From Viscum album (Eukaryota > Streptophyta > Magnoliopsida > Santalales > Viscaceae): a stretch of 64,000 nucleotides of DNA. Each line of letters begins with the position of its first letter. Position 1 is the stretch's first letter. The notes below the pieces were generated by a model. It did no database searches and had not been told where the DNA came from. It saw only the letters and a list, made by a program, of their open reading frames with translations. Where the stretch lies: the NCBI GenBank assembly GCA_963277665.1, contig OY728165.1, positions 1,756,494,772 to 1,756,558,771 on the forward strand, given 5' to 3'. The translations under genes and the position numbers were made by a program. Positions 28,388-40,440 of the stretch are shown one piece after another.

Positions 28388-28640
28388 AGATACACATATG
28401 CAAACAAATATACATATACATACCCATACATACATAAACATACACAAACATACACAAACATATAGATACAAACATATAAATAAATATGCACACACACACA
28501 TACAAAAAACACATATATATATATTTAACACATAAAAACACATACACACACATGAATACATGTTCATAGATATATACACATACATTCGTAGACAAACACA
28601 TATATACACATGAATAAACATATACACATATATAATAATT
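28388..28640. repeat. (ACAT/ACAC)n-type microsatellite, right tract
   Basis: Continuation of the same kind of ACAT/ACAC repeat as at 26720-27216, now on the right of the 1.17-kb segment. The likeness in motif and strand bias suggests the two tracts were one before the insertion. The minus-strand ORFs over it are repeat translations. Confidence 0.8.
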
Positions 28641-28659
28641 TTTCAATATGAATATAAAT

Positions 28660-31510
28660 ATCAAAATTCAAAGAAATATATTTATATAAATATGATTTCA
28701 TTTATATGTTTAAATAATGTTTTAAAAAAAATATTATTATATTTCATTTATAAATTTTTTAATCAATCCAAATATATAAATTTTTATGAATTTTTATTGA
28801 TTAATATAACTTTATTAACATTAATATATATTATATTTTAAAAATAATATTAATAGTATTTTTATAGTATAATATAGTTATGTGAATCATGTTTATATAT
28901 TTAATTCACACACATATAGGTATTTTTCTATATAATATAATAAATATATATATAATTATGCATAGATATGTTATATATTCATGATTCCCTTAATCAGTTC
29001 TAATTCAAGTGATGATAAAATTACCAGTATAACCCCTAAAAGAATCACTGATAAATTTTTTCCTTTTATCAGGTCATATTTTTACACCTATAAAGGATTT
29101 AGATATAATCATTTTTTGTTATCACCACCAAAGGCTACACATTATTATTGTTTTTAGTGCCGATACTGGGAAAAACTAAATATAGATAAATATTTTATAG
29201 TGTATCTCTAATTTCATATTTTGTGATAGATTTTACCAATTTTGTTTAGTTTTTTCAGCTATCATTCGTAACCATTGGTTAAAAAGTATTCATCAATGCA
29301 TCCCCTTTAAGATTCACCCACTACTATACATTTATTATAGATACATGGATATTTGATTTATAGGTTATTACATTGTGTTTTGCATCAAAACTTTTTTTTG
29401 GGGTTGTGGTAACCCCACTTCATCTAATATTTAATTTTTTCTTTTGGAGGTAAAAATGAAATGACGTTCTTAATGGTAAATTTTCTTTCATGGTAGAGGC
29501 ATCAAAGGAAGATGAGTACATGTTGTCATTATTAATTCTCGGTTTGGAGTTCTGAAGAGTTGACAATTTTAATTAGGTTTAATTTCCCTCAAACTATGAC
29601 CATGAGTATAGATGATGGAATGCTTAATCATGATGAACAACATTGATTTTTTGGAGGATCACTATCATCAATATGAAGCTGATACACAACCCTGGTAGGT
29701 GGGTCCCAGTCCCGAGTTAACCATTATTATTTCATTTTGAGGGTTAGTTCTTTTATCTTTTTCATTGTTGTATGATTTTCAATTTCTAGTTCTTACATGG
29801 TGACTTATATATTCCCCTAAGTCAAAATTGTTTTATCATGAGTCCTAGGGATGCAAGAAAATTATCTTAATATAGTCTCATCATGTACCTTCACCGTCTG
29901 TTATCATGTTTCTTATTTTTTCACTTTGTTGTACTCTTGATATTTATTAAGTAGCGGAATCTGGTGTCCCTCCCATGGATATTTATGAAAATTTTATTAC
30001 ACATATAATATCATGGTTTCATTTTATCTTTATTTTTTTATCCATTTTTTTCTAATTAATTATAATATTTTCATAATTTTTATTATGTATTTATTTTCAA
30101 TTTTTTCATTATTTGAAAAAATCATTTTTTTATTGTTGTTTTGGTTTTGGAGTTGAAGTAAATTATTTATAATAGATACATAATTTATTGATCTCGTTAT
30201 TTTAATAATGTTGTTAATGAATTAGTTTTTATTATTACAATAGATATAATTCAAAAAATACTTATTGTATTAATGAATTTTTTAACTTGCATATTAATTC
30301 ATAATTTTACGAATGTTCTCATTTGGTATTTTGGGAAACAAATTAAAATAAAACATAAATCCTTAGTCTATTGATTATGATGTTCCCTAGTACATAGCCA
30401 CCAATAATTTCTATTGAAAATTGTATGAATATTATATTAAATCCCAAAATTGTTATTTTTATTATTCTCTTTTGTGGAATTACTTTTTCATCACTATTTT
30501 TTATTGGATTAATGCATTCATGTTTTATATGTAAGGTCAAAATTATTTTCTATTCTAAATATAGATAAAAATATATTATTTTTGTTTCTCCCTGTTCTAT
30601 TTCATTTTTATTTTTGGGTCTATGTTTCTAAATTTGGTGAATAATTTATGTTTTATAGTTGGGATATGTTAACTTATTTCCCATGTTATTTATGAATTAT
30701 CCTTATTTTGGTTATATATGGCATTGAATCTCTTGGAAATTTTCTTTAGGGTACCCATTTATTTTTTGAACACTGTTTAGGTCGTTTATATCTCAATAAT
30801 TTTTTTTACGATTAGGTGGATATGTGTTTGAATAATACTAGTTAAGAATTTTTGTGGGAATTTAATTGAGTTTCAATGTGGATTCAGGTTATCCCATTTT
30901 TCGGAAGAGGCTCACAAGGCTTATCCCCTTGATTAATGTTGTTTTAGTATCTTCCTATAGGGGTGTAAGGACCTGATGATACATATTATATAATCTTCTA
31001 TCATCATACTATCATTGAATTCATTTAATTATTAATCAAATTTTATGATTATTGTTTAATATAATTAATTTATAATTCTTGCATGGAAGACATATATAAT
31101 ACATGGAGGAAACTTCTACTCTGTATCCATTTTACCACAATATAAAACATTTATAATTAAAAATGATCAATTTATATGAAAAATATTCAATTCATTAAAC
31201 ATGTATTTCTTCTTCCATTACCCTTCATTAAAACATATTAAACACATTTTAAAATTATTTTATGAACACAAAATGGTCCTTATAGAACATAAATGAGAGA
31301 GAGAAACTATCAAACCATTAAGAATTATAAAAAAAATTCCTTCCTCAAAATAAACATTATCTTCGAAAAAAAATATCTAGAAAATAAAATTATCATCTGT
31401 ATATAAAACATTAATTAATATATTTCACTAAAAACCACTAATATATCATAACTTCGTAATGTTTTCTTTTCAAATTTGATAACTACATTTATAATTTATT
31501 ATAGTGTTAT
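28660..31510. other. AT-rich intergenic DNA, nothing recognised
   Basis: A/T-rich sequence with stops in all frames. No LTR, PBS, conserved protein or RNA motif was seen. It ends at the left border of the outer gypsy element. Confidence 0.55.
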
Positions 31511-31629
31511 ACACTGCAATATTATATTTTGATTAACTTGTGAATGACTCGGACCATCGTAGTCTATCCCTTTGCCAAATTCCGGATCCTAGGGGTGAAG
31601 TCTCGGTCGTAGGACGTCATTTCAGCATG

Positions 31630-31655
31630 AAACTGATCGGGGCGACCGATCGGTG
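31630..31655 (+). repeat. 13-bp repeat, two units, in the 5' LTR
   Basis: Two units, AAACTGATCGGGG and CGACCGATCGGTG. The matching place in the 3' LTR (62995-63072) has six units of the same 13-base period. Confidence 0.8.
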
Positions 31656-31908
31656 TCACCCAGCCTTGTCGGGTTTCTCATCTACAGTTTTATCATAACT
31701 CCTCTTTTGGTATTTTCATCTTTTTTACAAGTGGTTCGAAGACATTTAAAATCCCAGAACTAATACCCAATAAATCTCAAAGGACCTCTTCAATGGAGAA
31801 TTAAATAACAATTAATTTCGTCTTCTGTAACCACCCAACCTCGTGGGGAACCACGATCCGAATTTAATCCCGTTAAAATCCCCATATAACATAACAACGT
31901 GATCTTAT

Positions 31909-31916
31909 CTATATAT
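31909..31916 (+). promoter_or_regulatory. candidate TATA box of the outer 5' LTR
   Basis: CTATATAT within ATCTATATATC. The same string occurs at 63327-63334 in the 3' LTR despite considerable divergence around it, and a C/T-rich leader (TTCTTCTTTCTTCC) follows at the usual distance of a plant transcription start. This would put the U3/R boundary near 31945. Confidence 0.5.
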
Positions 31917-33304
31917 CACAGAGGAATTTCTTCTTTCTTCCACTTCCTCTTGGCTGACTTCCTTTCTTCTTATTACGTTTGGAGTTCCCAACGTCCCTCC
32001 CCTATGAGTCATGATTTTCCCTGATTCATAGATCATAGAGAAGAACAATGATCATTGATCAATCAAGTAGGTTTTTCCTTCTCCTCTACTTTATGTGTAT
32101 CATACGGGGTGGGTACGCTGTTGTCTATGTAGGAATTGATAAAACCAAACTTAATGAAGATATTGAATGGACTTTTAAAGAATTAAGGGGGGTGTGATTA
32201 ACGTTTCTATTGTAATATGTTTATGTTGTATGTGTTGTGAATTCTGCAGGCCTATGCTCACTGAAAATCATGGATGTTGGTGGTCTTTCATTATGCACTA
32301 TTGAACCTTTTTCTTCTATGATGATTAAATTACATAACCTGGAAATTGGTTAATCACATAATCCAAGTTCTTTCAAATGGATGTTTAGTTAAACAAGTAT
32401 CCTTATATGACCAACCTAGTTAACAAACAGAACGGAGATCCTAATGAATGATGTGATTGAACCTGGATGTATTCCACTCTGTTGGTGGGTGTCTTGTTCT
32501 TCCTCGTGCATATGGGACGAAGTGAACTGGGATATGATTCTCTATTGTGGCACAGTTGTTGGTTGTGAATTCGAAGTTGTGTGGTTTCTCTGCTGTGACA
32601 CATACTCGGGTGGAATCCTCTATCGTTGAGAATTGGTGGGTTCCTGGTTTCAGAAACATTGGGATGTGTCTCAGGGTTTCATTTGTTCCAGTACTTTTAG
32701 GGATCTCACTTTTCCAGTAGTCGTTTTGACCATACATGAGAACCGGGAGTAAATGCATAAATTATTGTTCTGATGTTTCTTTTTTTTTCTGGCTTCCAGT
32801 TATGCCTGTTAGTTTCCTAGTAGTGATGAATTCACACTAATGGGATCACATGAACATGGAAATAAAAATGTTTGAGTGGGGAATTAGTTTGGGAATGAGT
32901 TATGACTTGGTCGTTAGTGATGTGGCCTCTTTTCTGAATTAAATAGTAACAAGGGTGTTTGCGCTTAGGTTTTAGAACCCCTAGGATGGGATGTGTGTTT
33001 GTTACCTATACATATATCTGTAGCTTTTATGTTTCTTATTTTCACCCCATCCAGGTTGTGCACTTAGTGCCAAACACCCCATTTCATGGAGAGGGTGTTT
33101 TTCCCAACACTCCTATGAGTGGTTGGTTATTATCTCCATTTCTGATTCCTTTCCTGAATAGCCCAAGACTCTTCGGGAAGGTTGTGATGGCCTGAGGTCC
33201 ATTATTTTCCCAAGAATCTTCGGTTGGGGTAGTAATGGTGGTTGGACATGGTGTCTGCGGGCATGTTGTTTACCACGTGTCTTTGAGATGAGACCGAGTT
33301 GTCT

Positions 33305-33365
33305 TCGGGCGTGGCAGTAGTTGCTATGGCTCAGGTGTCATCGGGCGTGGCAGCAGTTGTTCTGG
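33305..33365 (+). repeat. short tandem duplication (about 37 bp) in the outer 5' LTR
   Basis: Two adjacent units share the core TCGGGCGTGGCAG(T/C)AGTTG. They lie just before the 51-bp triplication, in the same GC-rich patch. Confidence 0.6.
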
Positions 33366-33368
33366 CCA

Positions 33369-33521
33369 GCTGTGTGGTGTGGGGTTTGGCAGTGGGACTT
33401 TGGTGAGGTTGTGGCCGAGGTGTGTGCGGGTGGGGATTGGCAGTGGGACTGCGGTGAGGTTCTTGCCCATGTGTGTGCGGGCGGGGTTTGGCAATGGGAC
33501 TACGGTGAGAATGGCGGGATT
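33369..33521 (+). repeat. 51-bp minisatellite, three units, in the outer 5' LTR
   Basis: Three consecutive units (33369-33419, 33420-33470, 33471-33521) share the core TTGGCARTGGGACT and GCGGTGAG. Because 51 is 17 codons, one frame gives a 17-residue repeat with the core WQWD; I regard this as a by-product. The equivalent part of the 3' LTR lies outside the window, so copy number cannot be compared. Confidence 0.85.
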
Positions 33522-34205
33522 GTTTTGATGCGTAGGATGTCTTCAATAACCAGTGGGAAAGTGGCGTGGGGTACCCAAAAATCGATGTTCTATTAAAATA
33601 CATTACATGCCTTGCGTTATTTAGGGAGTGTGTCTTGGTGAGACTTGGGTGGATAGTTTTTCCTTAATAGGTTATTAGGTTTTTCTTTTCTCACAATGAA
33701 TTAGAATTCCTCTCCACTTGTGCACGAGAGTCTATGGTTTTCCCTACTGAGTGTACATGTATGCTCACCATACATATATAATACTTCTTTATGTTTTCTA
33801 GGAGGAATTCAGGGATAGTGGGGGACCGTACTGGCTCTGACCTTGGGGTAGTTTCTATTGTAATTTTTATTTTTCATTGTACTTTACCTTCAGAGTCTCT
33901 TTTTTGTGGCTTGTATCATTTACTATTGATGTTTCATATGAGAACGGGTTATTTTTTTTGGCTTTCCCTTTACCTTCATCCCTTGGTAATGTTGAGGTTT
34001 CTATCTTATCTTATGATCCTATAAAAACAAATATATTAATGGATTCTATTTTGTGTGAGATTCTATACCCTTGGTGTTGGTCGCCACTCCGGTACATATT
34101 GAAGGTGGGTTTGGGGGGTCAATATCACTCCATCTACTTAAATATGGAAGGGCCTAGAAATCTGCTGAACCTTCCCTTCTTTTGGAGAAGGTGGGTCGTG
34201 ACGGA

Positions 34206-34217
34206 ATGGTATCAGAG
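34206..34217 (+). other. primer binding site of the outer gypsy (tRNA-iMet)
   Basis: ATGGTATCAGAG lies two bases after the LTR end. TGGTATCAGAG is the standard complement to the plant initiator tRNA-Met 3' end. Confidence 0.85.
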
Positions 34218-34577
34218 AATAGGTGGAGTGATAGGATGGAGTATGGAGTTAGGCACAATGAGGATTGCATGGGATGGTAGGGAAATAGTGTTGGGTGACC
34301 TTGGTGCGTGAATTAGGCCAGGGAAGACCAGCTAGGACATGAGATTTTAGGGCCCCCCGTGATCCGATGCAAGGAATTTGGACCTACCAAATGACCAAGT
34401 GAGGCTACAATTATTGTAGGGTATAGGACCTAGAAAAGGTACATGCTTCATAATGACTTATGTTCTTATGTTTCATGGGTGTCTTGGCGACTAAAAATAA
34501 ATAATAGAGCCTATGAAATTTTGAGAACAATATTCTACTATACTCAGGCTTTGGTATTCCCTATTTAACTTACAACT

Positions 34578-34860
34578 ATGGCACATAGGAGATGACCATG
34601 AGTAGTGCAGGTGATCGAGGCCCAGGAGGTTTACTCGGCTGATCGACGAAGGGATGAAAAAGAAGAGGAGGACGACCAGGGGAAGAAGATGCTTCGTTCC
34701 TTTCAGCGACAAACCCTCGGGATTTATGAGGGTAGAATCAATGACATGGATATGGATAGCGGGCTAGAGGAGCTAGTGATCTCTTTCGGCCAGATTTGTG
34801 CTCCGACAGAGTACTTGGTTCCTTTGCCCATCAGCCAGATGCGTGGAGTAGTGCGTCTGT
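34578..34860 (+). pseudogene. outer gypsy gag, 5' part
   Basis: I place the start at ATG 34578 (reads MAHRR then a stop). This is in frame with an open stretch from 34605 to the insertion point at 34860 that is rich in Arg, Asp and Glu, as chromovirus gag N-termini are. Two TGA stops within the first ten codons sit where CGA would keep the frame open, so they look like CpG decay. Gag forms the virus-like particle in the cytoplasm. The frame is cut at 34860 by element 1; the rest of gag continues at 46016. Confidence 0.6.
34856..34860. repeat. target site duplication of element 1, left copy (TCTGT)
   Basis: TCTGT lies directly before the element 1 terminus TGTAGAGACC and is repeated at 46016-46020 after the other terminus. 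Confidence 0.9.
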
Positions 34861-35086
34861 TGTAGAGACCCGAAGCTTTACGTACATAGACATTACATTA
34901 CCTTTTCAGAATACTTAGTACATAACAAAAACACACACACAAGGATCGTAATAGTTTAGTGTCTTTGGAAACTTGGAATATAATCTTCTAATCGTGGTGA
35001 ATGATCTTCAACATCTCCCATAAAGATCATCCTTTTTTTACCTAAAACCTTTCTTTATATCATGGGGAAAAGTAAACATAAAAGGG

Positions 35087-35102
35087 TGAGCACAAATGCT
35101 CA
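35087..35102 (-). other. U5 hairpin of element 1 (3' LTR copy)
   Basis: TGAGCA and TGCTCA form a perfect six-base stem with a four-base loop. The related position in element 2 has the stem TGATC/GATCA, so both sides of the stem changed while pairing was kept. Confidence 0.6.
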
Positions 35103-36456
35103 TTAAGCGTAAACAAAAGAAATATCAATCACATCATTTTCATAAGAAAATAACATTTTGGAAATCTTAACCTGCAAAAGAGATCATAATTTCATAACAT
35201 GGGATAAATCATAGTAGTGAAATGTAATCCAAAAAATCATAACATAAAACATGAAAATTTGTGGCATACACACATAATCATAGAGAATCATTTCCTATTA
35301 GTCAAGACTCATTTCCAAGACTATCTTAGTGGACAAAGTCATTTTCTGAACCAAGTTCACTCCTCGTTTCAGTCCTGTTTCACTGAACCGATATAACCTA
35401 CCATTCTAGCCATGTCTATCTCATGAGATATAAAATCTTTACCCAATGCATTGGAGGGAGATATAGGTCCCACCCTTCTCATAATAATACCATTCTTATG
35501 TGTGCCACAAAATCATAAATCATACATCATTGCATAACCCATGTAATAAAAATGGGAATCTTAAACATCATGACATCATAAAACAATTCATATAGGATAA
35601 AGGAATTCATAAAAATATTTCAATCACAACATAATCAAATCCATGTAATAATAGGGATAGAAACAGAACCCTTTATTATCTTAGATGGAAAATAATTTTT
35701 GATAAAACACTTGAACTCCATTCTTAAGGAAAATATCCTTTCTACTTCAAAAACACTTTTCTTTTCTTAACATGTCATACAATTCTAAACTAAAAGAAGT
35801 TTATTAAAAATACACTTGAAAACATGTAAAGGAAGATTCTTGGAAATAATGTTTTAAAAATCCATTCATGTCGTATAAATTAAAAAAACATTCTTCGTAC
35901 TTTTGTCAGAAATGTCAAAAAGTACCTTGTACGAAAAACTAAAAAAGATTCTTTCATATCATTTACTATAAACTCACCAAAGGGTAAAAATGGATTTGAA
36001 AAATTGTATGTGGATGGAAATGTTATTACATATTGATGAAACATGGATGTGGATGATAAAATACACCCCAGTAAATACCAAAGTATAAACAATCTCGGAT
36101 AAAAATGAGATTGTGATATTTCCCTTACCTTTGGTCTGATATGTTTTGTACGTGTCCGAACCTCCTATATAATGATTTAAATAATGTCATTTACTTATTC
36201 CAGAATCATACTCATTGTTATGATATCATATATGGTTCACTTATGGCTTTATATTACCCATTCTTTTGTAAATTCCATGTTAAAGAGCGTTTTGGGTAAA
36301 ATCGTTTCATTTGTTGTCCGTGTTTTGACTTGTAAATATTCATATGATTAATTAGATCATGATTACTTAATTCCAGAATATAAAACATGATTTATATATA
36401 ATATATATTCAGAATATATATATATATTATAGATCAATAAATGTAATGAAATACAC

Positions 36457-36898
36457 CGTTCTTGGATACAATATACCGTACATACGCATGAACACTGTTT
36501 TCTTTTCCTTATTGAGTTGAATGGAATTAATTAGATGACATACATATATATACACATAAATCAAGAGTCATTATTATGTCATATATTTCATTATTAATTA
36601 TTATATATATATTATAATCATTCATTAATGGTTAATGTGGAGAATGAATCTCATCGCGTCGTGGTGACGGTAGTCCGTACGTACGCACGAGCGATGATAT
36701 TGTTCTCATGATCGTCGAATTGTACTGGAGTGTATGTATACTATTTCAGAATCAATATTACTTTACAATAATAATATATATTTATTATGTACACCATTAT
36801 ACACATCCAAGTAAGGTGGTGGTGGAAAATATATTACACTACGACGTGGAGAAGGTATTCTTTACGTACGCACGCGCGATGATTTCGTTTTCCGTAGG
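36457..36898. repeat. three CGTACG blocks in element 1 3' LTR
   Basis: GC-rich blocks at 36457-36510, 36655-36712 and 36841-36898 in otherwise AT-rich sequence. Each has the layout GTGGAGACGGTA, two or three bases, CCGTACGTACGCACG, then GCGATGAT and TCGTTTTCC, with mutations. They are about 190-200 bases apart. The same three are found in each of the other three LTRs of the family. Confidence 0.85.
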
Positions 36899-37214
36899 AT
36901 GGATAGATGGTGAAATAAGGTTGTTTCATAATAATAACATATCAGTATATAAGTGATATTGATGTTATTACTTCATAATGAAACTACCTAAGAAGAAGTA
37001 GTGGAAGAATAAATAAAGATGAACGAATCGGTAACGGACATTACCTCTTCTTTGAAGCGCCTCTTTGAGATCTTTTTTTAGGGCACTAATATTGGAATTT
37101 GAGAAAGACTAGAACCTCTAGGACGTTGCTAGGGAAGTGGAGAAGGTAATTTGGCAGGGGTTGTCCGAGCATGAAGGCTCAATGTGGTGTGTGGAATAGA
37201 GGGAGGAGGTTCCC

Positions 37215-37221
37215 TTTTATA
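37215..37221 (-). promoter_or_regulatory. TATA box of element 1 (3' LTR copy)
   Basis: TATAAAA on the minus strand, in a CCTATAAAAGGG context matching the TATA box of element 2 (48933-48939, 56464-56470). In the element's own 5' LTR the site has decayed to CCTTAAAAAAGGG (44167-44180). Confidence 0.7.
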
Positions 37222-39061
37222 GGGGAGGAGAGGGGAACCTTTAGAATAACTAAAACTATTATTTTATTATAAGGTCAAATTCGGTGTAAAATAGATCCAA
37301 ATTGATTAATTTCTAAGATAAGGTGGGTATGGGTCGAAATAATTTCATCCAATAGAATTTAGACAATTTTAGGTTCCTATTTTAACCTTATCATTTTGAT
37401 TTAACATTAAGTTAGATAATTTTACTTTTACCGTGTCTTCTTGTGTTCTTACACTATAATGTTAATAAACATACTATAAGAAGACAAAAGAACCCCAAGT
37501 TGTTTATTATTAATATATATAACCTTATATAAGTCATTTGGCCGACCCTTATATTTTTAGGAATAAAATAAAAATTAATAATATAATATTTCTTTAAAAA
37601 CAATTTTATATCAATTTTGACACTATTTTGTAATTGATTTTTGTAAAATTTATAAAATAATTATTATTTCGAAAAAAATAAATTAAATCAATAATAATAT
37701 GTAATATTAACCTATAAAATTATTTTATTTCATGAAAAGTCTAAAATTACATTAATTTGGGTATTTATAACATCAATTATGTCAATATTTCATTAATAAG
37801 ATAATTACTACATCCTAGTTGTGTCACAAATAAAATATCTTATTTAATGTCTAAAAATTAAAAATAAAATATCATTATTTAGGAAATATTTTGGGATTTC
37901 TAATGACTATTTATAGTCGAATTTATCTTATATATAACCCTATATTAAAAATTATTTACTTATTAAACTTTGATTTTAACTATTTTAACCCTTCTTTAAA
38001 TAAATTAATAATAAATGTCCTAATCTAATCCAAGTGGGCCTAAATGGTCATATATTATTCCTAAGGTTGTTTTTTTTCGAATTACACTTATCCAATAGAA
38101 TTAGGACATGTGTTAGGGTAATAATAATATCATTTTTACCCTTAATTACCCTATTTACTTTTAACCGTGGGAAAAAAAGTAAAAAGTTACTATTCACCAA
38201 AAATTATTTTCATCTCATTGAACCACATTTTATTAACTGACATCAACCATGTCTCTAGAATTTTTGAAATTCCACTCACAGAAGCGGTAAAATTATGTTT
38301 TATGAAAAATTCATTTTTCTTAACTATCACTTAGTGGTTTCACTATTCATCAAAAAATGAATGTTTCCAGAAAAATACAAAAAATTAGGCCTAGGATATA
38401 TTTGATATTATGAAATCAAAAATGATGTCTATTTTTACAAATTCAAAACATATCAGTTGCATTAATTAATTTAAAAATTAATTCCCGTCGTCAAAACAAA
38501 TAGCGTGTTCTTAAGAGATGATAACTATCAAATGATTGACACTTGTTTATGTGTGGTTTAAATGGGAAATTACATCCAATGAAAAACATTGTATTAAATT
38601 GTAAAAATATATTCTAAATATACTTTAAAACAACTCAAATTAATAATTTACCACTATTAATTATTTCGACTAAAAAAGTTATTTCTAATTAAAATTTAGT
38701 AATTTTCACTATTCATCAGAATATGAAAGTTATCCGAAAAGTACCAAAACTCCACCTAAGGCTAAATTTGATACTCCGAATCAGAAAATGAAGTCCATTT
38801 TGAGAGATAAAATTTCTTAAATTTTAAAAGGTTGTTATTACTATTCATCACAGCTAGTTTTAATAATATTTTAAAAGCATATCGTTGTTTAGTGAAACTC
38901 GTTATTGCGTACTACACACGCTATCGAGGAAGGTCGTGATTGCATGTAATGAAAGGCAAGTAAAGGATGTGTGTTGTGCAAGATCCTTTTGGTGTAGCGT
39001 ACAACACATGACACTAATTAAATTTAAAAGAATATTTTTCATAAAATCTCGGGCTGTTAAA

Positions 39062-39105
39062 TTCTACCCCCCCTTAAAATGAATTTCGCCCTCGAAATTC
39101 GTCGG
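39062..39105 (-). other. polypurine tract of element 1 with palindromic pre-PPT
   Basis: On the minus strand the internal region ends with GAATTTCGAGGGCGAAATTC, then ATTTTAAGGGGGGGTAGAAT and the LTR. A GAATTTCGAGGACGAAATTC-like palindrome followed by a G-rich purine run is a hallmark of the 3' end of plant Tekay/Del-type gypsy elements. This ties the gag-only element to that clade. Confidence 0.8.
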
Positions 39106-39740
39106 GGTTATAAATGGTTTACTATTCTTAAGTTTCATTAATAGAAACCCACATCGTAAAAAGGAATACAAAAACCAATCTTTAAAAACAGAAGTATGAA
39201 ACGTAACTGTTACCCAAATAAACTAGTCACTAGGTTTCCACATAGGTGAAAATATGGATATGGAAGAGAAATCTAACCATCATGTTCTGATGGAGAGTGG
39301 TAGAGAACATGTCTATTGAAAAGCCATCAATCAGAAAGCCATAAATTTGTGACGATCTAAGGTACCATCTGATTCATCAGATATAAGAGCACTAGGACAA
39401 CATTTTTTGTTTTCAAGATCATTTCCCTAAAGATGATGAAATTGGAATTAGAAGAAATACTTTTGTGATTTTGGTATAGTCTCACCGTTTGTCATTCTTT
39501 GGACAATTTCCACTTCAAATCTTAAAGAAATGAAGTTGAATTTGTCATTTGTGATGTGTTAGCAGATCATTTGATAGAATGATTGGTCATTCCATCTATC
39601 TCAAACAAAAGGTTAGAAAAGTTATCAAAAAAATACACAAGTCCATCTATAGTGAGATTAATCATATATGGTTCCTAAAATGGACTTATACTTCATATAT
39701 CATACTGATTAATATAATAAAACTAGTTTCTAATAAACAG
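39106..39740 (-). other. element 1 internal non-coding part, 3' of the SINE unit
   Basis: No protein similarity. The sequence aligns with element 2 (about 53410-54060), for example GGTGAAAATATGGATATGGAAGA in the reverse sense, so it belongs to the family and is not a later insertion. The ORF 39579-39764 is not conserved. Confidence 0.6.
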
Positions 39741-39749
39741 GGACTTCAT

Positions 39750-39852
39750 GTAGGCCAGTGGTAGGCGTTAAAGGCCAGTCGCACTTTGGTTGTGGGTTCG
39801 ATTCCCACGGCCTTGTCCGATGCGATGGGTTGTCGCCCGTCCTACAGGTTTT
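39750..39852 (+). repeat. tRNA-derived SINE-like unit, antisense in element 1
   Basis: The plus strand holds a Pol III A box (TAGGCCAGTGG, 39751-39761) and a perfect B box (GGTTCGATTCC, 39795-39805) 33 bases apart. The B box is in a 17-base T-arm (GTGGG, loop TTCGATT, CCCAC). A body with GGGTTGTCGCCCGTCC and a T-rich end (TTTTCCTTTTT) follows. There is no acceptor stem or anticodon arm of a real tRNA, so I call it a SINE. It lies opposite to the transcription of element 1. The same unit, in the same relative place and orientation, is in element 2 (53290-53392). Confidence 0.75.
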
Positions 39853-40440
39853 CCTTTTTCTGAAACTATATTACTATAACATACCATCTATAATATAAAA
39901 AAAACTTTTATCCTTAAAAAATACTAACTTATTTCCATCATAATCCATTCCAATATTTAGGCTTATCCATAATACTGCAGTCCACACTCATAATATAGTG
40001 AAAACGATTACTAGAGATTTAATACCATCGTTGGTCCCCATATAACATAAGATATGTCTTGTTGGTCACATTCCAAACATTCAAAGGCCTTAATCATGTA
40101 TTCTCTTGAATACCCATTGAACCTTAGTGAAAACATGAATGTAGTTAAAAGTTAACACTTTACAAATACCAAAATCCTCAAAATTCTATATACTAAAACC
40201 ATGATATCACTTAGTTATTGTATCAATCATGAGCTCATGAATAATATCAAACATATTAGATTCTCTTTATCCCTTAATTATGTGCATATCATCTTCTTTC
40301 CAAAAATATCTCAATCACATTCCATGGGTACCGGTACCATAAAATTATTGAAAACCACAATAGACCAATACATAAATATTCCAATATTCCACGATACTAT
40401 ATACAACATTAATTTATAATCCCATTACATAAAAACTTAA

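Larger units (their letters stand above)
31539..34203 (+). repeat. 5' LTR of the outer gypsy element
   Basis: The first kilobase aligns with 62907-64000 over its whole length (for example ATACCCAATAAATC and CAGTTGTTGGTTGTGAATT are shared). The 3' end is set by GGGTCGTGACG directly before the PBS, where the family normally ends in ...GTGACA. The start is less certain: TGTGAATGACTCGG at 31539 or TGCAAT at 31515, because the very beginning is poorly conserved between the copies. It contains a TATA-like box, a 13-bp repeat (two units), a 51-bp tandem triplication and a GC-rich patch at 33240-33560. The ORFs in the LTR (32403-34311) are non-conserved and not taken as genes. Confidence 0.85.
34861..39061 (-). 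repeat. 3' LTR of element 1 (4201 bp)
   Basis: Bounded by TGTAGAGACC (34861) and GGCTGTTAAA (39061), the latter a one-base variant of TTACA in the partner LTR. It matches 41818-46015 along its whole length. On the minus strand it contains a TATA box (37221-37215), a retained GT splice-donor candidate (37044-37043), three GC-rich CGTACG blocks (36841-36898, 36655-36712, 36457-36510) and a U5 hairpin (35102-35087). The short ORFs inside are not conserved in the partner LTR. Confidence 0.92.

Noticed and set aside
33331..33603. 90-residue minus-strand and 91-residue plus-strand ORFs with a 17-residue repeat
   Set aside because: Both come from the 51-bp minisatellite in the LTR; the LTR position and lack of conserved context argue against a gene.
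33877..34311. 144-residue plus-strand ORF at the end of the outer 5' LTR
   Set aside because: It runs across the LTR end and the PBS, has no conserved motif, and cannot be compared with the 3' LTR, which is outside the window.
36413..36428. (TA)n palindromes in the LTRs and elsewhere
   Set aside because: Expected by chance in such AT-rich DNA; no structural role can be argued from the sequence alone.
39750..39830. Possible functional tRNA gene
   Set aside because: A and B boxes and the T-arm are good, but no acceptor stem, D-arm or anticodon arm pairs properly, and a diverged copy sits at the same place in element 2. SINE-like is the better reading.
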